Assembly (NCBI GenBank): GCA_018398815.1
Contig: JAFLJL010014684.1
Location: 1 to 64,000 of the forward strand
DNA from: Conus ventricosus
Taxonomy: Eukaryota; Mollusca; Gastropoda; Neogastropoda; Conidae
Length of the DNA stretch: 64,000 bases
Direction of reading: 5' to 3'
Of the stretch, positions 45,700 through 56,630 are shown one piece after another (positions within the stretch are counted from its first letter, which is position 1; every line of letters starts with the position of its first letter). The translations under genes and the position numbers were made by a program. The notes below the pieces were generated by a model. That model was not told the origin of the DNA, ran no database searches, and worked only from the letters and a program-made list of their open reading frames with translations.

Positions 45700-46288
45700 G
45701 ATAACAACACAAATAAAAGTAGGAAAAACAGGAAAAGAAAAATCATTTGGTTCAACCCTCCATACGATGGGAAACTCAAAACAAACATAGGGAAAAATTC
45801 TTTAAAATCTTAACAACTTCATTCCCAAAAGAACACAATACTGTCAAAAATATTCAACAAAAACACCGTCAAACTATCATACTCGTGTATGCCCAACCTC
45901 AAAAACCTAATTGATGCATCCAACAAACGAAAATCACCACAGCAAAGAAGGGCGAAAAAAGGAAATCTTGCAATTGCATCAAAAAAGAGCAGTGCCCCCT
46001 AAGCAACAAATGCCTTTATAAGAATATCGTATACCAAGCCACTGTGACATCAGAAAATGAAAAAGAAACAATACATAGGGATTACTGAAAACCACTTCAA
46101 AACCAGATATGCAAACCACAAACAGTCATTTAATAAAGAAAAATACAAAAACCAAACAGAATTGAGCAAATACATTTGGAAACTTAAAGACGCAAAAATA
46201 AACTACAATATATCCTGGAAAATCATAAAAAGGGCATCACCATACAGTAACATTTCAAAAAGATGCAACCTATGTTTAACTGAAAAAT
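45700..46288 (+). pseudogene. Penelope-like GIY-YIG endonuclease fragment fused to Polinton B
   Basis: Plus-strand frames give KIIWFNPPYDGKLKTNIGK, LSYSCMPNLKNLIDASN, an NCIKK..CPLSNKC Cys motif, [20 protein letters not shown] (the GIY-YIG-type core) and RCNLCLTEK. At 46288 the coding sequence stops abruptly and Polinton capsid sequence starts, with no Polinton terminus between. Frame breaks near 45800, 45930 and 46060. Confidence 0.85.
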
Positions 46289-47408
46289 GACCTAGGAGCA
46301 GATGACGTGATTGTGCCAGGCTCTGCGCGTCTTACTTTCAAAATAGCGCTCGCTTCAACAACAGACCCAAACAGGACAGTTGTACAGAATCTGGGGCGGG
46401 CAATCGTTAAGAAAATTTCTATAAAACTTGAGGGGCAAGAAATATTTTCTTTACACAATGCAGACATATTTTTAACCTATTCTGATCTATGGCTAACCGG
46501 GACTGAAAGGGCTGACTTTGCGTTTCAAGGAATAGAAAATGAAGAAGCACTAAAACATAGAATAGGTGCCGCAGATACTAAAGACGGCAAAAAGTATGTG
46601 GCTGTAAATTTTGCGTTTGGAAATCGCTTTTCCATTCCCTTAGATTTTGAGTTGTTAAAAGCGCATGCGCCATACTTTCAAGGAGCATTAAAAGACAGAT
46701 TGTCATATGAACTAACTTTTAATGAATACAACGGGTTATCAAATCAACAGACCCGAAGCAAAGTACAGCATTTCTGACATCTCGTTAGAGTTTGACGTTG
46801 TTAGCAACCATGAATTAGCAAGGCTGATTGAGCGCCAATATCAGTCAAATTAGCAATATATTACGAAAGAGTGATTCATCATGCAACATATCCAGAAGCA
46901 GGGCAGACACTATATGGAATTTTAGTTTTAGCGTCTCAGCAAGATCGCTTAAAGGTATTTTATTGCTGTGTGAAGATGAAGAACCATTCAAAAGAGGAAG
47001 TGAAAAGTTTTTTAATCCAAAAATAACGAAAGTACAATGTTCGATTGAGGGCAGTCCTAACCAAATCTATGCTAGCGGGCTTAAACCTTATCATCATTTT
47101 TACGAAATAAGAAAAACTGTTTGGAGGTGGGAGGTGTAGAAATCCAACAGTTGACCTTGTGTCTAAAGATCTACACCTTCACAGTGTAAGACTTGATGAT
47201 TATTAACAACAAAATACGGTTTATGGATTGACCTAAGGTCAACAGAGGATAATCAGTTACATGGAAGCGGGAGAACTGTGAGAGACGTAATAAACATTCA
47301 AATTTATAAAGAGAAGAAACCGATAAACCGCTTAATGTACATTGTTTTTTAATATATGATGCGCAGCTGAAAATTCAGGAAAAACGATTAAAAGATATAC
47401 ATTACTAA
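46289..47408 (+). pseudogene. Polinton major capsid protein, copy B, 5'-truncated
   Basis: Open from 46307 for 156 codons (IVPGSARLTFKIALASTTD, AIVKKISIKLEGQEIFSL, DLWLTGTERADFAFQGI), then frameshifted near 46770, 46850 and 47100 to TAA at 47406. The first roughly 45 codons present in copy A are missing. It is the best stretch in the window for identifying the double jelly-roll capsid family. Confidence 0.82.
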
Positions 47409-47429
47409 ATTATTTTTATTTTTAAAAGC

Positions 47430-48135
47430 ATGTCTGTTCCAGGTTTATCCAAATGTGCCACAGGCACCGGAGATGCCAAGAGAATGAGATAGTAGAAAAC
47501 CCTAGCAATAAAAACCTTCAGATTAACCAACATTACACAAATGCAAACAAAACTAGAGCAGGACCTTTCAAAATACCAGAAAACCAAACGAGGTATCTGC
47601 TGCTTTAATGCTGTTACATATGTTAATAACTGGAACCTCGACTATAAGCGCTCTATCAGCAGGCAACGAGTGTTGGTCTCTTAGCACGGGCATAGGCGCA
47701 CCCGCGGCTTTACCTCTTAGGCGGTTTGTCTTTAGCCTCCCGGCTGTGTTCGTTAGCTGTATGTGCTGCTAGCATAAAAATAAAAACTAAAAAACTCCAA
47801 AAGCACACAGCTTGGTTCAATAATAACGGTCTAACTTGTTTCGTTCAAAGTGACAATAAATAAGGCTAGTGACTCAAACATCACGGAAGAAGAATTTAAT
47901 CGTTTTAAGGCCGATGTTAATGACTCAAAAGACAAAGTTTGATATATCCAGCAAGGCGGGGGACAAGTTTTTCTCAACAGCCAGACGCGAGCAGAATAAA
48001 AAAGGAATGCTTAAAAATGTAAACGAAACATTTAAACTCTGTTCTAAATAGCCAAAGTTACAACATCGACGGCGTTTATACTTTAGTTTACGAGGTCCAA
48101 GCACAAAAACGACCGTTGATATTGATTCTGATTAA
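47430..48135 (+). pseudogene. Polinton membrane protein with DEEF helix, copy B
   Basis: Same start context as copy A (MSVPGLSKCA as assembled, shifted by one base), hydrophobic centre near 47640-47770, then the C-terminal region KFFSTARREQNKKGMLKNVN open from 47869. Ends TVDIDSD with TAA at 48133. Several indels. Confidence 0.55.
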
Positions 48136-48192
48136 GCCGTTGTATTTTTTTTTTAATTTAAAAACATATGTTGGCTTAGAAAGAAAGCCAGC

Positions 48193-51100
48193 ATGGCTAA
48201 GATATATGAAGGACAAGACGAATTGTTTGAAGGAATGCTTGAGAGAGAGCGTTTATCCAAGAGGCACTGAATGATATTGATTTAGAAGTCATTGACCCAA
48301 CAAACGTACAGGAAGCGTTGTTCATGCTATTTCAAGATCCAGGCAAACTAACAATAGCCCCACCAGTTAAAGTAATGTTAGCTGTTTTATCGACTATGTA
48401 ACAATAAATGAAGAAATTCTAGAAGTTCTGGGTGTCAACTAACAAACAGACTATTCTTTCCTCTAATGATTAACACCCGGTTGGCAGACGAACTGCTTAC
48501 CACAGTTTGACGCTGCCGTGGAAGAGCTAAATGAGAGAGGCTATGGTTGGTCAGAGGGCGAAGTCTTAGAGACTTAGATTAAAAACAGGTAAGTACTGCA
48601 CCGATTGTTAAGACAAGGCTTACATTCGCTACCTCGGGACTGTTGGTTTTAAAGAGGAGCAGTTATTAAAAAAAATAGATAAAAAAAAAATAAAAAAAAA
48701 AAAATAAATTAAAAAAATTCAGGACAACACAATTTTTTCATGTGGTGCGTTTTGCAAGGCTGCATCAAGTCCGCGAACACGCAGAGAGAGTGACTAACTA
48801 TCGGCAATACGCCAACGTTCTTAACTTCTATGGAATATCCTTTCAGTTAGTGTAGGACCTAATTGATCAGTTTGCCAAGAACAAAAACAAACCAATAACT
48901 GTTAATGTATACACATGGGATGAGGAAAAAACAAATTTGGTGCCAATTAAAGTGTCCAAGAACAGTCCATACAATAGGCGAAATCCAGCCAAAAGCCATG
49001 TGGACTTAATCCTTAATGTTTTCGCGCAGGGCTGCCCTCATTTCACATTGATACGAACAATGAGTAGACTAATGCAGATACTTCAAAAGATCATGGCAAA
49101 CAAGAATTCTGTAAAAAAATGTTTAACAGAATCCCATCTTTTCAACCCGCGACGAACATATAAAATTGTAAAATTTTCTGTAGACTGAAGAAAACTAACT
49201 CGCCCCCCCAGGATCAAAAGTTATTTTTTAAGAACTGGAAACGGTGAAAACAAGCCCCATCTTTTTTTACGCAGACTTCGATCCTTATTGTTCCTTATGA
49301 AGGGCCCCAGCGCCAAAAAAAAACTTCAAAAAACAGTCTAAATGATAATCATAATTTGTTCTTTTCCCTTCATTATGTTAGGTCGGTGGCTTTTTATCAG
49401 AACCAGAATTATATAGGGGCCCAGATGCCGAAACATTTTTAAAACGCATGCGAAAGTGCGTAACGCCGGTTCTAATAATCAAAACTTATCTGAAATCATA
49501 ATGCCCCGAAACCAACAACAGTATACTCAGCCACCATTGGGTTTTGCGGTTTGAGCAAACCCCCCAAATGTAAACCCCACGTAAGAGACCTATCACATTA
49601 GGGGAATTTAGGGGTCAGCGCACAGTAAAGCAATTTTCAACTAAAGTTTATCCAAAGACAGGGAAAGCTGCCGTTTTCTTCAAAAAACTTGCGGGGTTAT
49701 GACTTCCCCTTAAAATGCAAGCATAACCAGCCCTTCGGGTAGCAGCATTCACAGTCATCAGAAAATAAAGTTTTTCATTTAAAAAACGCTTTCTACGACT
49801 CATGCAACACATGGGGGCTCATTAGGGGCACTGGCAATTTTTAAAAGTCCCCCAATAACGGAAAAATTTTTTGACCCAACCCGTTAGAAAGGGCGTTTCC
49901 CCCTTATGATACATAAACATTTGGGGAAAGGGTTTTGTGAAGATACATTTCCGCCTAAAGCGTTTTTCTTCTAGTCTTAGAGGAAAAACATTAGTTTCCT
50001 GATTACCACATGCTCAAATTTTGGGCAAAGTTTGATTTTAAAACGTGGGAGACATCAGACTCCTATTTTAAGGCAGTTTTTTTGGGGGACGTCTTTGAAA
50101 AAACAGAAAAACCTGCATGAAACATTACAGTTTGGTCCTGCGCATTTTATTTTTGCACCCCGGGGTAGCTGGGGGGCCTTTTTTAAAATTTTGGAGTACA
50201 GATTTATTTATTGTCAGATTTTCCAAAATTCAGAGATTGAAACGGGCTGGGGGGAAATTTGTATGGGGTCGCTCTTATGAAAGCAAAAAAACAAATACTT
50301 GGACGATTTGATCCGAGTAAAAGGGCTAACTATTTATGTATTTAGATGCAAACAAACTGTTGGGTGGGGGTATGCGCAATCGCTTCCATTACGCAACTTT
50401 AAAATGTACACAGGGGGCGCCCAACAAAATTCAAAAGGGTTAAAGTGGTTTGGGATTGGCCCAGAACAACCGCGCGGTTTCATTCTAGAAGTTGACTTTG
50501 AAATCCTCAAACTCCATGACCTGCATAATGACACCCTTAGCAAAAAGTCAAAAAAGGACCAAGGAAACCCCCTAAACTTGTGCCTAATCTTTGAGGCAAA
50601 AAAAATTAGTCTTATTTCAGACTTTGCAATTTCATTTTAAAACATGGGGGAAGTTTTACAGCAGTTCATCGCATAAATTTTTTTGATCAAGAAAAGTTCA
50701 TGAAACCATACACATGAAGAACACGACCCAAACAAATCCCAGATGCTTAAAAAAGACTTTTCAAGTTAAGAAAAACAGCTGTTTTGGAAAAACTAGGAGA
50801 ATCCCCACAAACTAAAGACAATTAGTCACCAAAAAAAAACGAAAATTAAGCTGACTTCAAAACCAAAATTTTCAGGGCTTCAAAAAATTTTATGTCCTTT
50901 TTGGGATAATGAGAAAAAAAAAAAAAGTCAAATTTGACAAACCGTATTTATTGGTTTACTTTTTAGAATTATAAAAACTTTTGATGTTAGAGTTTTCTTT
51001 TTGCTACTTTTGCCCTCGTATCCCCGGGCCAGGTCTTTAAAAACAGTACAATAGTTTTGTTTAGTATCCCTACTGAAGACTTAAAAGACATGGAAAACCC

Positions 51101-51506
51101 CAAGTACTAAAAAAGGGATGCGGATGGGACGCACGTCGATTACCCAAAGATTTGCCTTTGCATTCAATTCAAAACAAAAGGGTTTTAGGAAGATGAAGGA
51201 TAATAAAAAAAAAAAAGGGGGATCAAGGATTTGTTGGTTTAAAGTAAAAATTACAGTTTCGAGCCAGGGGAAAAACATTTAAAAAAGCAAAGGGAAAATT
51301 CGCGCGTTGTGCAGTCAAACATTCACATACAACTACAAAAAGCTTTTTTGGGTAAGCTTTCATCATGACAACGTAAAAATGCGATCTAATCTACATAGAT
51401 CAACACAACAGTTGTAACAAAGAAGTCGTTAGATAGAACAAACACAAAACGTGTGTTTGTTAATCCAGAGTTTTCATATGCAATCGGGCACTGGAGGACC
51501 GCATAA
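48193..51506 (+). pseudogene. Polinton DNA polymerase B, copy B, heavily degraded
   Basis: Same span as in copy A: MAKIYEGQDELFEGM at 48193, LTIYVFRCKQTVGW..AQSLPLRNFKMYT near 50330-50410 (polymerase A motif region, shifted), and the C-terminus at TAA 51504. The central 2.7 kb has far more indels, base changes and lengthened homopolymers than the rest of copy B. A low-quality patch or older decay are both possible. Confidence 0.82.
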
Positions 51507-51808
51507 ACAGGGGGTTTTATATTTTTCATCAACTTTTATTATAAGATCAATCATAGCTTCATCCAATTCATTTAAATCTTTTCTCATGTTTGCTTGACGA
51601 GTTCGAATTTTTTTTTTTATTTCAAGATATTCTTTTTCCCAATTTGGGGGTTTGAGTTGTAGGTGATCTGGATGATTTAGCATGCATTGATTAATCCCGA
51701 AAATGTTTCCTTAATAGCATTACACGCATGAAATGATTCCCGTATCATTTTCAAGGTCTCTTCCTTTACCATTCTTGTTTCGTTCTGCGCTTCCTTCTGG
51801 CCTTCCAT
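51474..51808 (-). pseudogene. short coiled-coil Polinton protein, copy B
   Basis: Starts at 51808 (MEGQKEAQNETRMVKEETLK) with one break near 51695. The rest is open (CMLNHPDHLQLKPPNWEKEY, then KIRTRQANMRKDLNELDEAM). About 110 residues, mostly charged helix. It overlaps the convergent polymerase end by about 33 bp, as in copy A. Confidence 0.65.
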
Positions 51809-51839
51809 TTTAAACCAAAATATGTTTTACGTAAATTAA

Positions 51840-52789
51840 TTAAAGCGGAACTGTGTCTGGCGGAATTATCTGCAGTTCTTCCTTCACAAAAGATCTTTGA
51901 GGAGCTGGTTGTTTTGTTGTGCCAGTTTCTCATAAATAATACACGGCGGATTCATTTTTACAATTCTTTTTATTTCATATGGATCAACACTCCAAACTGG
52001 ATCTGTTGCCCTGATGCGAGTGTCCCCTTCTGCTTCCCCCGGTAAATAAAGGTACCTTACTTTCAATCCAAATGGTAATAGTTTGCCGGATGAAGACTCT
52101 CCTTCAGCAACATTTATTGTTTTTCTTTTGATTGCTTGTACTGGTTTTAGCCCTTTAAATTCTTCATTATTCATTGCGCGCAAAACTGAGGCAGTCTTCT
52201 AACCCATTTCTGTGTTGCGAGAATTGTCAATCAGCTCTCTGTGATACTGGTAGGAGAAAAGTCTTTCGGCTAACTGTTTGTTAAAGTTTTCAACTAAAGC
52301 CTGTGATCTGTGAACTCCCGGAATGCCTCTTCTAATAGTAACTCTGTGTTTTAACAATAATTGATTCACTTGGCCTTTAAATTCTTTTCCATCATCGACT
52401 TGAATCATGCGAGGGAAAGTTAAGGGACCTCGTTGGTATATCGTTGTATGGCAACAGCAACAGCAGAAGCACTCTTTTGTGTTAATGGCTCCGCATCTTT
52501 GTATCTTGAAGCCATGTCAATGACTGTGAGTGCGTACTTAAATCTTTTTTCGTCTAATCGTATCAGAGGGTAAATATAGAAGATCCATTTGATGGGTGTC
52601 GTTTGGAGTTGTGTTCACAAAGTGCGGTCTCTGTATTCGTCTAGGGGCAGGTAAATAAATTTGCCAAATCGCTTGTTTAGATAACCATTCCTTTGCTGTT
52701 TGTTCACTGACTCCTGCCGCTTGGCTTAGCTTTTGTATTGCTGTGATACCCTTCCAATATCCTTTGGGCGAATAATAGATTTTGTTCAT
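51840..52789 (-). pseudogene. Polinton integrase (DDE), copy B, nearly intact
   Basis: About 316 codons from 52789 (MNKIYYSPKGYWKGITAIQ). By joint reading with copy A the catalytic residues are near Asp69 (THQMDLLYLP), Asp132 (IQVDDGKEFKG) and Glu167 (LVENFNKQLAERL), a 35-residue spacing. An N-terminal helical region (TAIQKLSQAAGVSEQTAKEW) may be a DNA-binding helix-turn-helix. The C-terminal part (LKVRYLYLPGEAEGDTRIRA) resembles an SH3-like integrase domain. Only about four one-base breaks (near 51900, 52195, 52440 and 52550). Confidence 0.9.
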
Positions 52790-53199
52790 TTTTTATTCAG
52801 CCAATTATGTGCAACAAAATACACGACGGTCATACCAAAGGCAATAAACGCGATTTCTTGCATCTTTTGTTTTTCTGATGGTGATAAAAGTCACTGAATT
52901 TTGGTGGGGGCAATGTCTGGATCGGTTTGCCTGTTACTAGATAATATTGTTTTATTGCTTGATCAACATCTTTAAATATGTAAGCTGCATGCCCCTGTTT
53001 TTTCAGTGTGTCATTAATAAAATCTAACTGCTCAGTCTCTGCTTTTCATAGGCGTCTTGTGCAGCTGCTAGTTGCTCCATAGCTTTGTTATGTCTTTTTC
53101 TCTCGCCGTCATCCCGCAGTTTACTAAACGCGAAATTACTTCCGCTAAAGCAAGCGCATTCACCACAGCGCCACCTATCATCATTACGAGCGAAGCCAT
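52786..53199 (-). pseudogene. small membrane protein upstream of integrase, copy B
   Basis: From 53199 (MASLVMMIGGAVVNALA). The stop overlaps the integrase ATG. About 137 codons with one break near 53035. Hydrophobic ends and a charged helical middle, as in copy A. Confidence 0.6.
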
Positions 53200-53221
53200 T
53201 TTTTATAAATGTATTTTTTAT

Positions 53222-53452
53222 TTACATATTTATACTGTCTGGAATTATTCCTTGCTTGACTAGAAAATCTTTCGTGGCAACCGAAGCTGCAATGATAGCA
53301 ATCAGCTTTGCTGAATCCTCAAAGTCTAGTTTGCCAAGATCTGCTGGTTTAATTCTTAACAAGCTTTTACCAAGCATTGAGTATCCTACACTTAGGCCTC
53401 CAATAACAGCAGAATGGTATACAAGGTTGGTAACAGTTTTTTCGGCGCTCAT
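53222..53452 (-). CDS. 76-aa Polinton membrane protein, copy B
   Basis: Intact. MSAEKTVTNLVYHSAVIGGL, two hydrophobic helices at residues about 7-28 and 47-64, and the tail KQGIIPDSINM. It differs from copy A at a handful of residues with equal length, a sign of selection. The start is 36 bp from the divergent 323-aa gene, implying a shared intergenic promoter. Function unknown. Confidence 0.75.
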   Translation of the reverse strand: MSAEKTVTNLVYHSAVIGGLSVGYSMLGKSLLRIKPADLGKLDFEDSAKLIAIIAASVATKDFLVKQGIIPDSINM

Positions 53453-53488
53453 TTCTTAAAAATAAAATAATTATAATTATTAAAAAAC

Positions 53489-54460
53489 ATGAACAGCGAT
53501 GATCTACTACAGCTACAGGGCAGCCTAAACCTTCCTGAACTTATGAATGACCAAGTTGATGATCAAGCTATTATGCCCAAAAAGGAAAGGCTGTATTCTT
53601 TGGCAGCATGTGGGAAAACAAAACAGTTCCTCGGAACTGAATTCAGCATAGAACAGATTCAGCAGATGTCGCCACAAGACATTATAAAGTATCATAACAG
53701 GTATGAGGCGCAGTTGGGGTCGAGAATGGTAAAAAGCGTTGGGCAAACGGTTCTTAGTTTGTACACTAAACTAGTCAGTAGATTTGCTCCCATTGATTCT
53801 GAACAAGATCTTACGTATGATTTAACGCAAGATCCAGTTTTAACAAAGTCATTAGAGTCTCTAGGATGTGATCTATACTACAGATTTGGAACATTGTTAT
53901 CGCCATTAATCATGGGATTAATTACTTTTAATCATATAGATTTTGTTTCCCTTCAAATGAGCGAGCTGGAAAATCATCAGAGCCAGAATCAGGAAACATT
54001 GAATCAGGTGGAGAAAGTAACCAAGCCAGAAAATCAGCAGAATCAGAAAACACTGAATCAGGTGGGGGCCAGTGAAAAGCATCCTCATCCTGGGCGTGTT
54101 AAAGCAGGAAAAAAATTAGCAGAGTGGAACAGACAAAAAAAATTAATGTTACAGAATATAACTCATCATGAAAACATAACACCGCCAACGCCAGAACAAG
54201 TTGATTCAATGCCGGCTATAAAAACTCCATGCGATTCAAGGCCGCCAAAGTCTTCATGGAATATTGAACTTAAAACTGTTGCCATTTTTGGCGCCATTGC
54301 TGCTGTTGGGGGCAGTTATTACGGTTATAAAATATATAACCAATGGCAACAAAAACAAAAGCAATCAAAAAAATCTGAACCACTAAATACAGAAAAAGAC
54401 AACAGCACGCCAAAACCGCCAATAACAAAGCATCATTTTGATCCATTTATAATGCAATAA
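53489..54460 (+). CDS. 323-aa Polinton membrane protein, intact
   Basis: The longest intact gene of the window. Residues 1-160 form a mixed globular part (FSIEQIQQMSPQDIIKYHNR, LSRFAPIDSEQDLTYDLTQD-like stretches). Residues about 170-215 hold two Gln/Asn-rich repeats (NQETLNQVEKVTKPENQQNQ). A basic patch (GRVKAGKKLAEWNRQKK) follows, then one membrane span near 260-282 (VAIFGAIAAVGGSYYGYKIY) and a short polar tail. I do not recognise the family. A membrane-anchored virion or entry-related part is possible, as is a host-interaction protein. Copy A has the same gene with frame breaks. Confidence 0.85.
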   Translation: MNSDDLLQLQGSLNLPELMNDQVDDQAIMPKKERLYSLAACGKTKQFLGTEFSIEQIQQMSPQDIIKYHNRYEAQLGSRMVKSVGQTVLSLYTKLVSRFAPIDSEQDLTYDLTQDPVLTKSLESLGCDLYYRFGTLLSPLIMGLITFNHIDFVSLQMSELENHQSQNQETLNQVEKVTKPENQQNQKTLNQVGASEKHPHPGRVKAGKKLAEWNRQKKLMLQNITHHENITPPTPEQVDSMPAIKTPCDSRPPKSSWNIELKTVAIFGAIAAVGGSYYGYKIYNQWQQKQKQSKKSEPLNTEKDNSTPKPPITKHHFDPFIMQ

Positions 54461-54504
54461 TATTTTAAGAACTTAATTTTAAATTTTTTTTATAAAAATA
54501 GATC

Positions 54505-54738
54505 ATGGCGTATTATAAAATGATAAAGTCAATAAATAAAGACATGGAGTCTATAAAAGACATTTCCATAGACCAGAATTGTAATCAATGTGGTTGCTTA
54601 GGATGTAAGAACTTCATTAAGATCTATGCTGACCGATCTCGCGCAGAGAACGCCGAGCAAGATATTCTCAGCGATGACGCGTTTTTTGAGGCGTGTGTGT
54701 ACTATATTAGGCATCTACTATTTAAGATAAAAACATAG
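54505..54738 (+). CDS. 77-aa Cys-rich Polinton protein, intact
   Basis: MAYYKMIKSINKDMESIKDI, then NQCGCLGCKNFIKIY: four Cys in C-x2-C-x1-C-x2-C spacing that could bind a metal. The C-terminus is helical (FFEACVYYIRHLLFKIKT). It begins 44 bp after the 323-aa gene in the same direction. In copy A the Cys cluster and C-terminus are identical while the middle differs (RFHTKGVKQ versus RSRAENAEQ). Function unknown. Confidence 0.8.
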   Translation: MAYYKMIKSINKDMESIKDISIDQNCNQCGCLGCKNFIKIYADRSRAENAEQDILSDDAFFEACVYYIRHLLFKIKT

Positions 54739-54774
54739 ATTGTATTTTTTTGATAATTATAAGATAACTTGAAT

Positions 54775-54955
54775 AAGAACTTGGTTGTACTTAAAGGACG
54801 ACTTAATTACAATCTTGAGGTAACTTAATCAAGAACTTAATTAAAAACTTAATCAAGAACTTATTAAGAACTTGAAGTAACTTAATTAAAAACTTAATTA
54901 AGAACTTGGGGTGACTTAATTAAAAACTTAATTAAAAACTTGGGGTGACTTGGGG
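54775..54955. repeat. irregular TTAAGAACTT repeat array, copy B
   Basis: Same type as 18230-18412: AACTTAATTAAAAACTT and AACTTGGGGTGACTT units with many TTAATTAA palindromes. Confidence 0.8.
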
Positions 54956-55121
54956 GCAGGAGTGTGTGGTGTACACAGAGCTTTATTATTTGTCATGTGT
55001 AACACCACTTAGTGCAAGACAGTGCTTGCGTTTTTGTGATGCATTGGCAGCCTAAAAGTTTGTAACAGGGCGTAGAAGCAGGACGCTGAAGCAGGTGAAG
55101 CGTAGACAGCAAAAGGCATGG

Positions 55122-55400
55122 GGCAGGAGTCCAGCAAGTAGGCCACCGTTCACGAGCGTGAACGGTCCTATTTTTAGGCTATGATTCGGCAGGTAAATAA
55201 GCAGCAGGCGAATGGCAGGTAAAGCAGCCAAGGGCAGGAGTCCAGCAAGTAGGCCACCGTTCACGCGCGTGAGCGGTTCTATTTTTAGGCTATGATTCGG
55301 CAGGTAAATAGGCAGCAGGTGAATAGCGGGTAAAGCAGCCAAGGGCAGGAGTCCAGCAAGTAGGCCACCGTTCACGCGCGTGAGCGGTTCTATTTTTAGA
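55122..55400. repeat. three tandem 111-bp units each with a CCGTTCA hairpin, copy B
   Basis: GGCCACCGTTCACG recurs at 55141, 55252 and 55363. Each unit has CACCGTTCACGCGCGTGAGC with a near-perfect inverted repeat, then GGTTCTATTTTTAG. The rest of the unit (GGCAGGAGTCCAGCAAGTA and so on) is unrelated to the copy A repeat. Confidence 0.92.
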
Positions 55401-56024
55401 AGCCCGTCATACTATCGTCAGTAGTCCAACCCCACCACGCAGGCCTGCACGCTGTGCCACTGTGACCTTTAACCGCTCTAGGGTGGATTGAAGAAACGGC
55501 TTGCCACTGTGACCTTTGACCGCTATGGCGGCTCTAATCGCCAGTAGTAGTACATCCGTCATTGTATATTTGGAGCATTTATATGAAGATAGTGCTAGCC
55601 ACACACTACTCCTCTCCATACTGGTAGATGTACTAAGGTCTGCCTAACCCTATCTAGTTTGTTTGCCAGAACATTCGAAAATCGCCATTCAGTTGCATAA
55701 GGGCACACTTGAAGGCAGATGAACTGGTTAGAATTAGAAAAGTAGAAAAGTATACACATCTTAATACACAGATCAGCTTGCCACATGAACACTGAATCTG
55801 TAGTTAACAATCAATCAAGTCTAATACAAACTGAGAACATTTTTACTTGGGAGGAACAGCAAAAATGTTTCAAATATAAGTTTTTTAGCATACGAATCAG
55901 CCGTGTTTACCTCCGCCTTAAGAAATAAACGCCATGTTTTTTAAACATGGCTTTAGCTGTCTCAAGCCAGCTCCCAACAATCAACGCGTAATGGATTGTT
56001 TTGCTTCGGCCGACTTTCAACAAA

Positions 56025-56240
56025 GCGGCGCCATTTTTAGATAAGGAACCATCTCATCGATAGCCAAACACGTATTAAACCTGGCTGTATCTTTGTCAAC
56101 AATATTGCCTTCAACGTTTTCATTTCCTTGAACCAACAAACCTTTAAGATACACAATTCTGTTCTTCGGTAAACCGGTTGTTAGAATAACACACCCACCG
56201 CACAGTAAAACGCGTCGTGCTTGCCCGGCAGTCAGTGGAA
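56025..56240 (-). other. unrecognised open stretch in the right arm, about 70 codons
   Basis: The minus strand is open from about 56238 (LTAGQARRVLLCGGCVILTT) through LKGLLVQGNENVEGNIVDKD to YLKMAPLC, then a stop. There is no Met near its upstream end, so it may be part of a spliced or broken gene. Copy A (19440-19630) is similar but shifted by one base. Product unknown. Confidence 0.35.
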
Positions 56241-56488
56241 GAATGTGTGGTTAACCTAGTCATGTGACGCCCGCTGATTGGCCAGGCTGTAACTGCGCCG
56301 CCACGCGGGCAGTGTTGGCTGATGTAATATGGTGCAATCGAGCAGGCTGGGCAGGAAGGAGTGGGGGTAGGGAGGAAGTGCGGCAGTATTGATTTTTTGG
56401 CCGGAGACACACCTGCAATGTAAACAGGGAGCACGCCACCGTAGGCGAGGGGTATGCCACTGTAAACCAGGGGCACATTTTTTTAAAT

Positions 56489-56504
56489 AGTGTGTGTGTG
56501 TGTT

Positions 56505-56591
<87 letters not shown>

Positions 56592-56630
56592 AGTGTGTAT
56601 GTGTGTGTGCGTGTGTGTGTGTGTGGTTAT
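56489..56630. repeat. (TG)n microsatellite
   Basis: About 140 bp of TG/GT with a few interruptions; not present at the matching site of copy A. Confidence 0.97.

Noticed and set aside
53085..53459. 124-aa plus-strand frame over the 76-aa gene
   Set aside because: Antisense shadow of the conserved minus-strand genes; the minus-strand frame is the one preserved in both copies.
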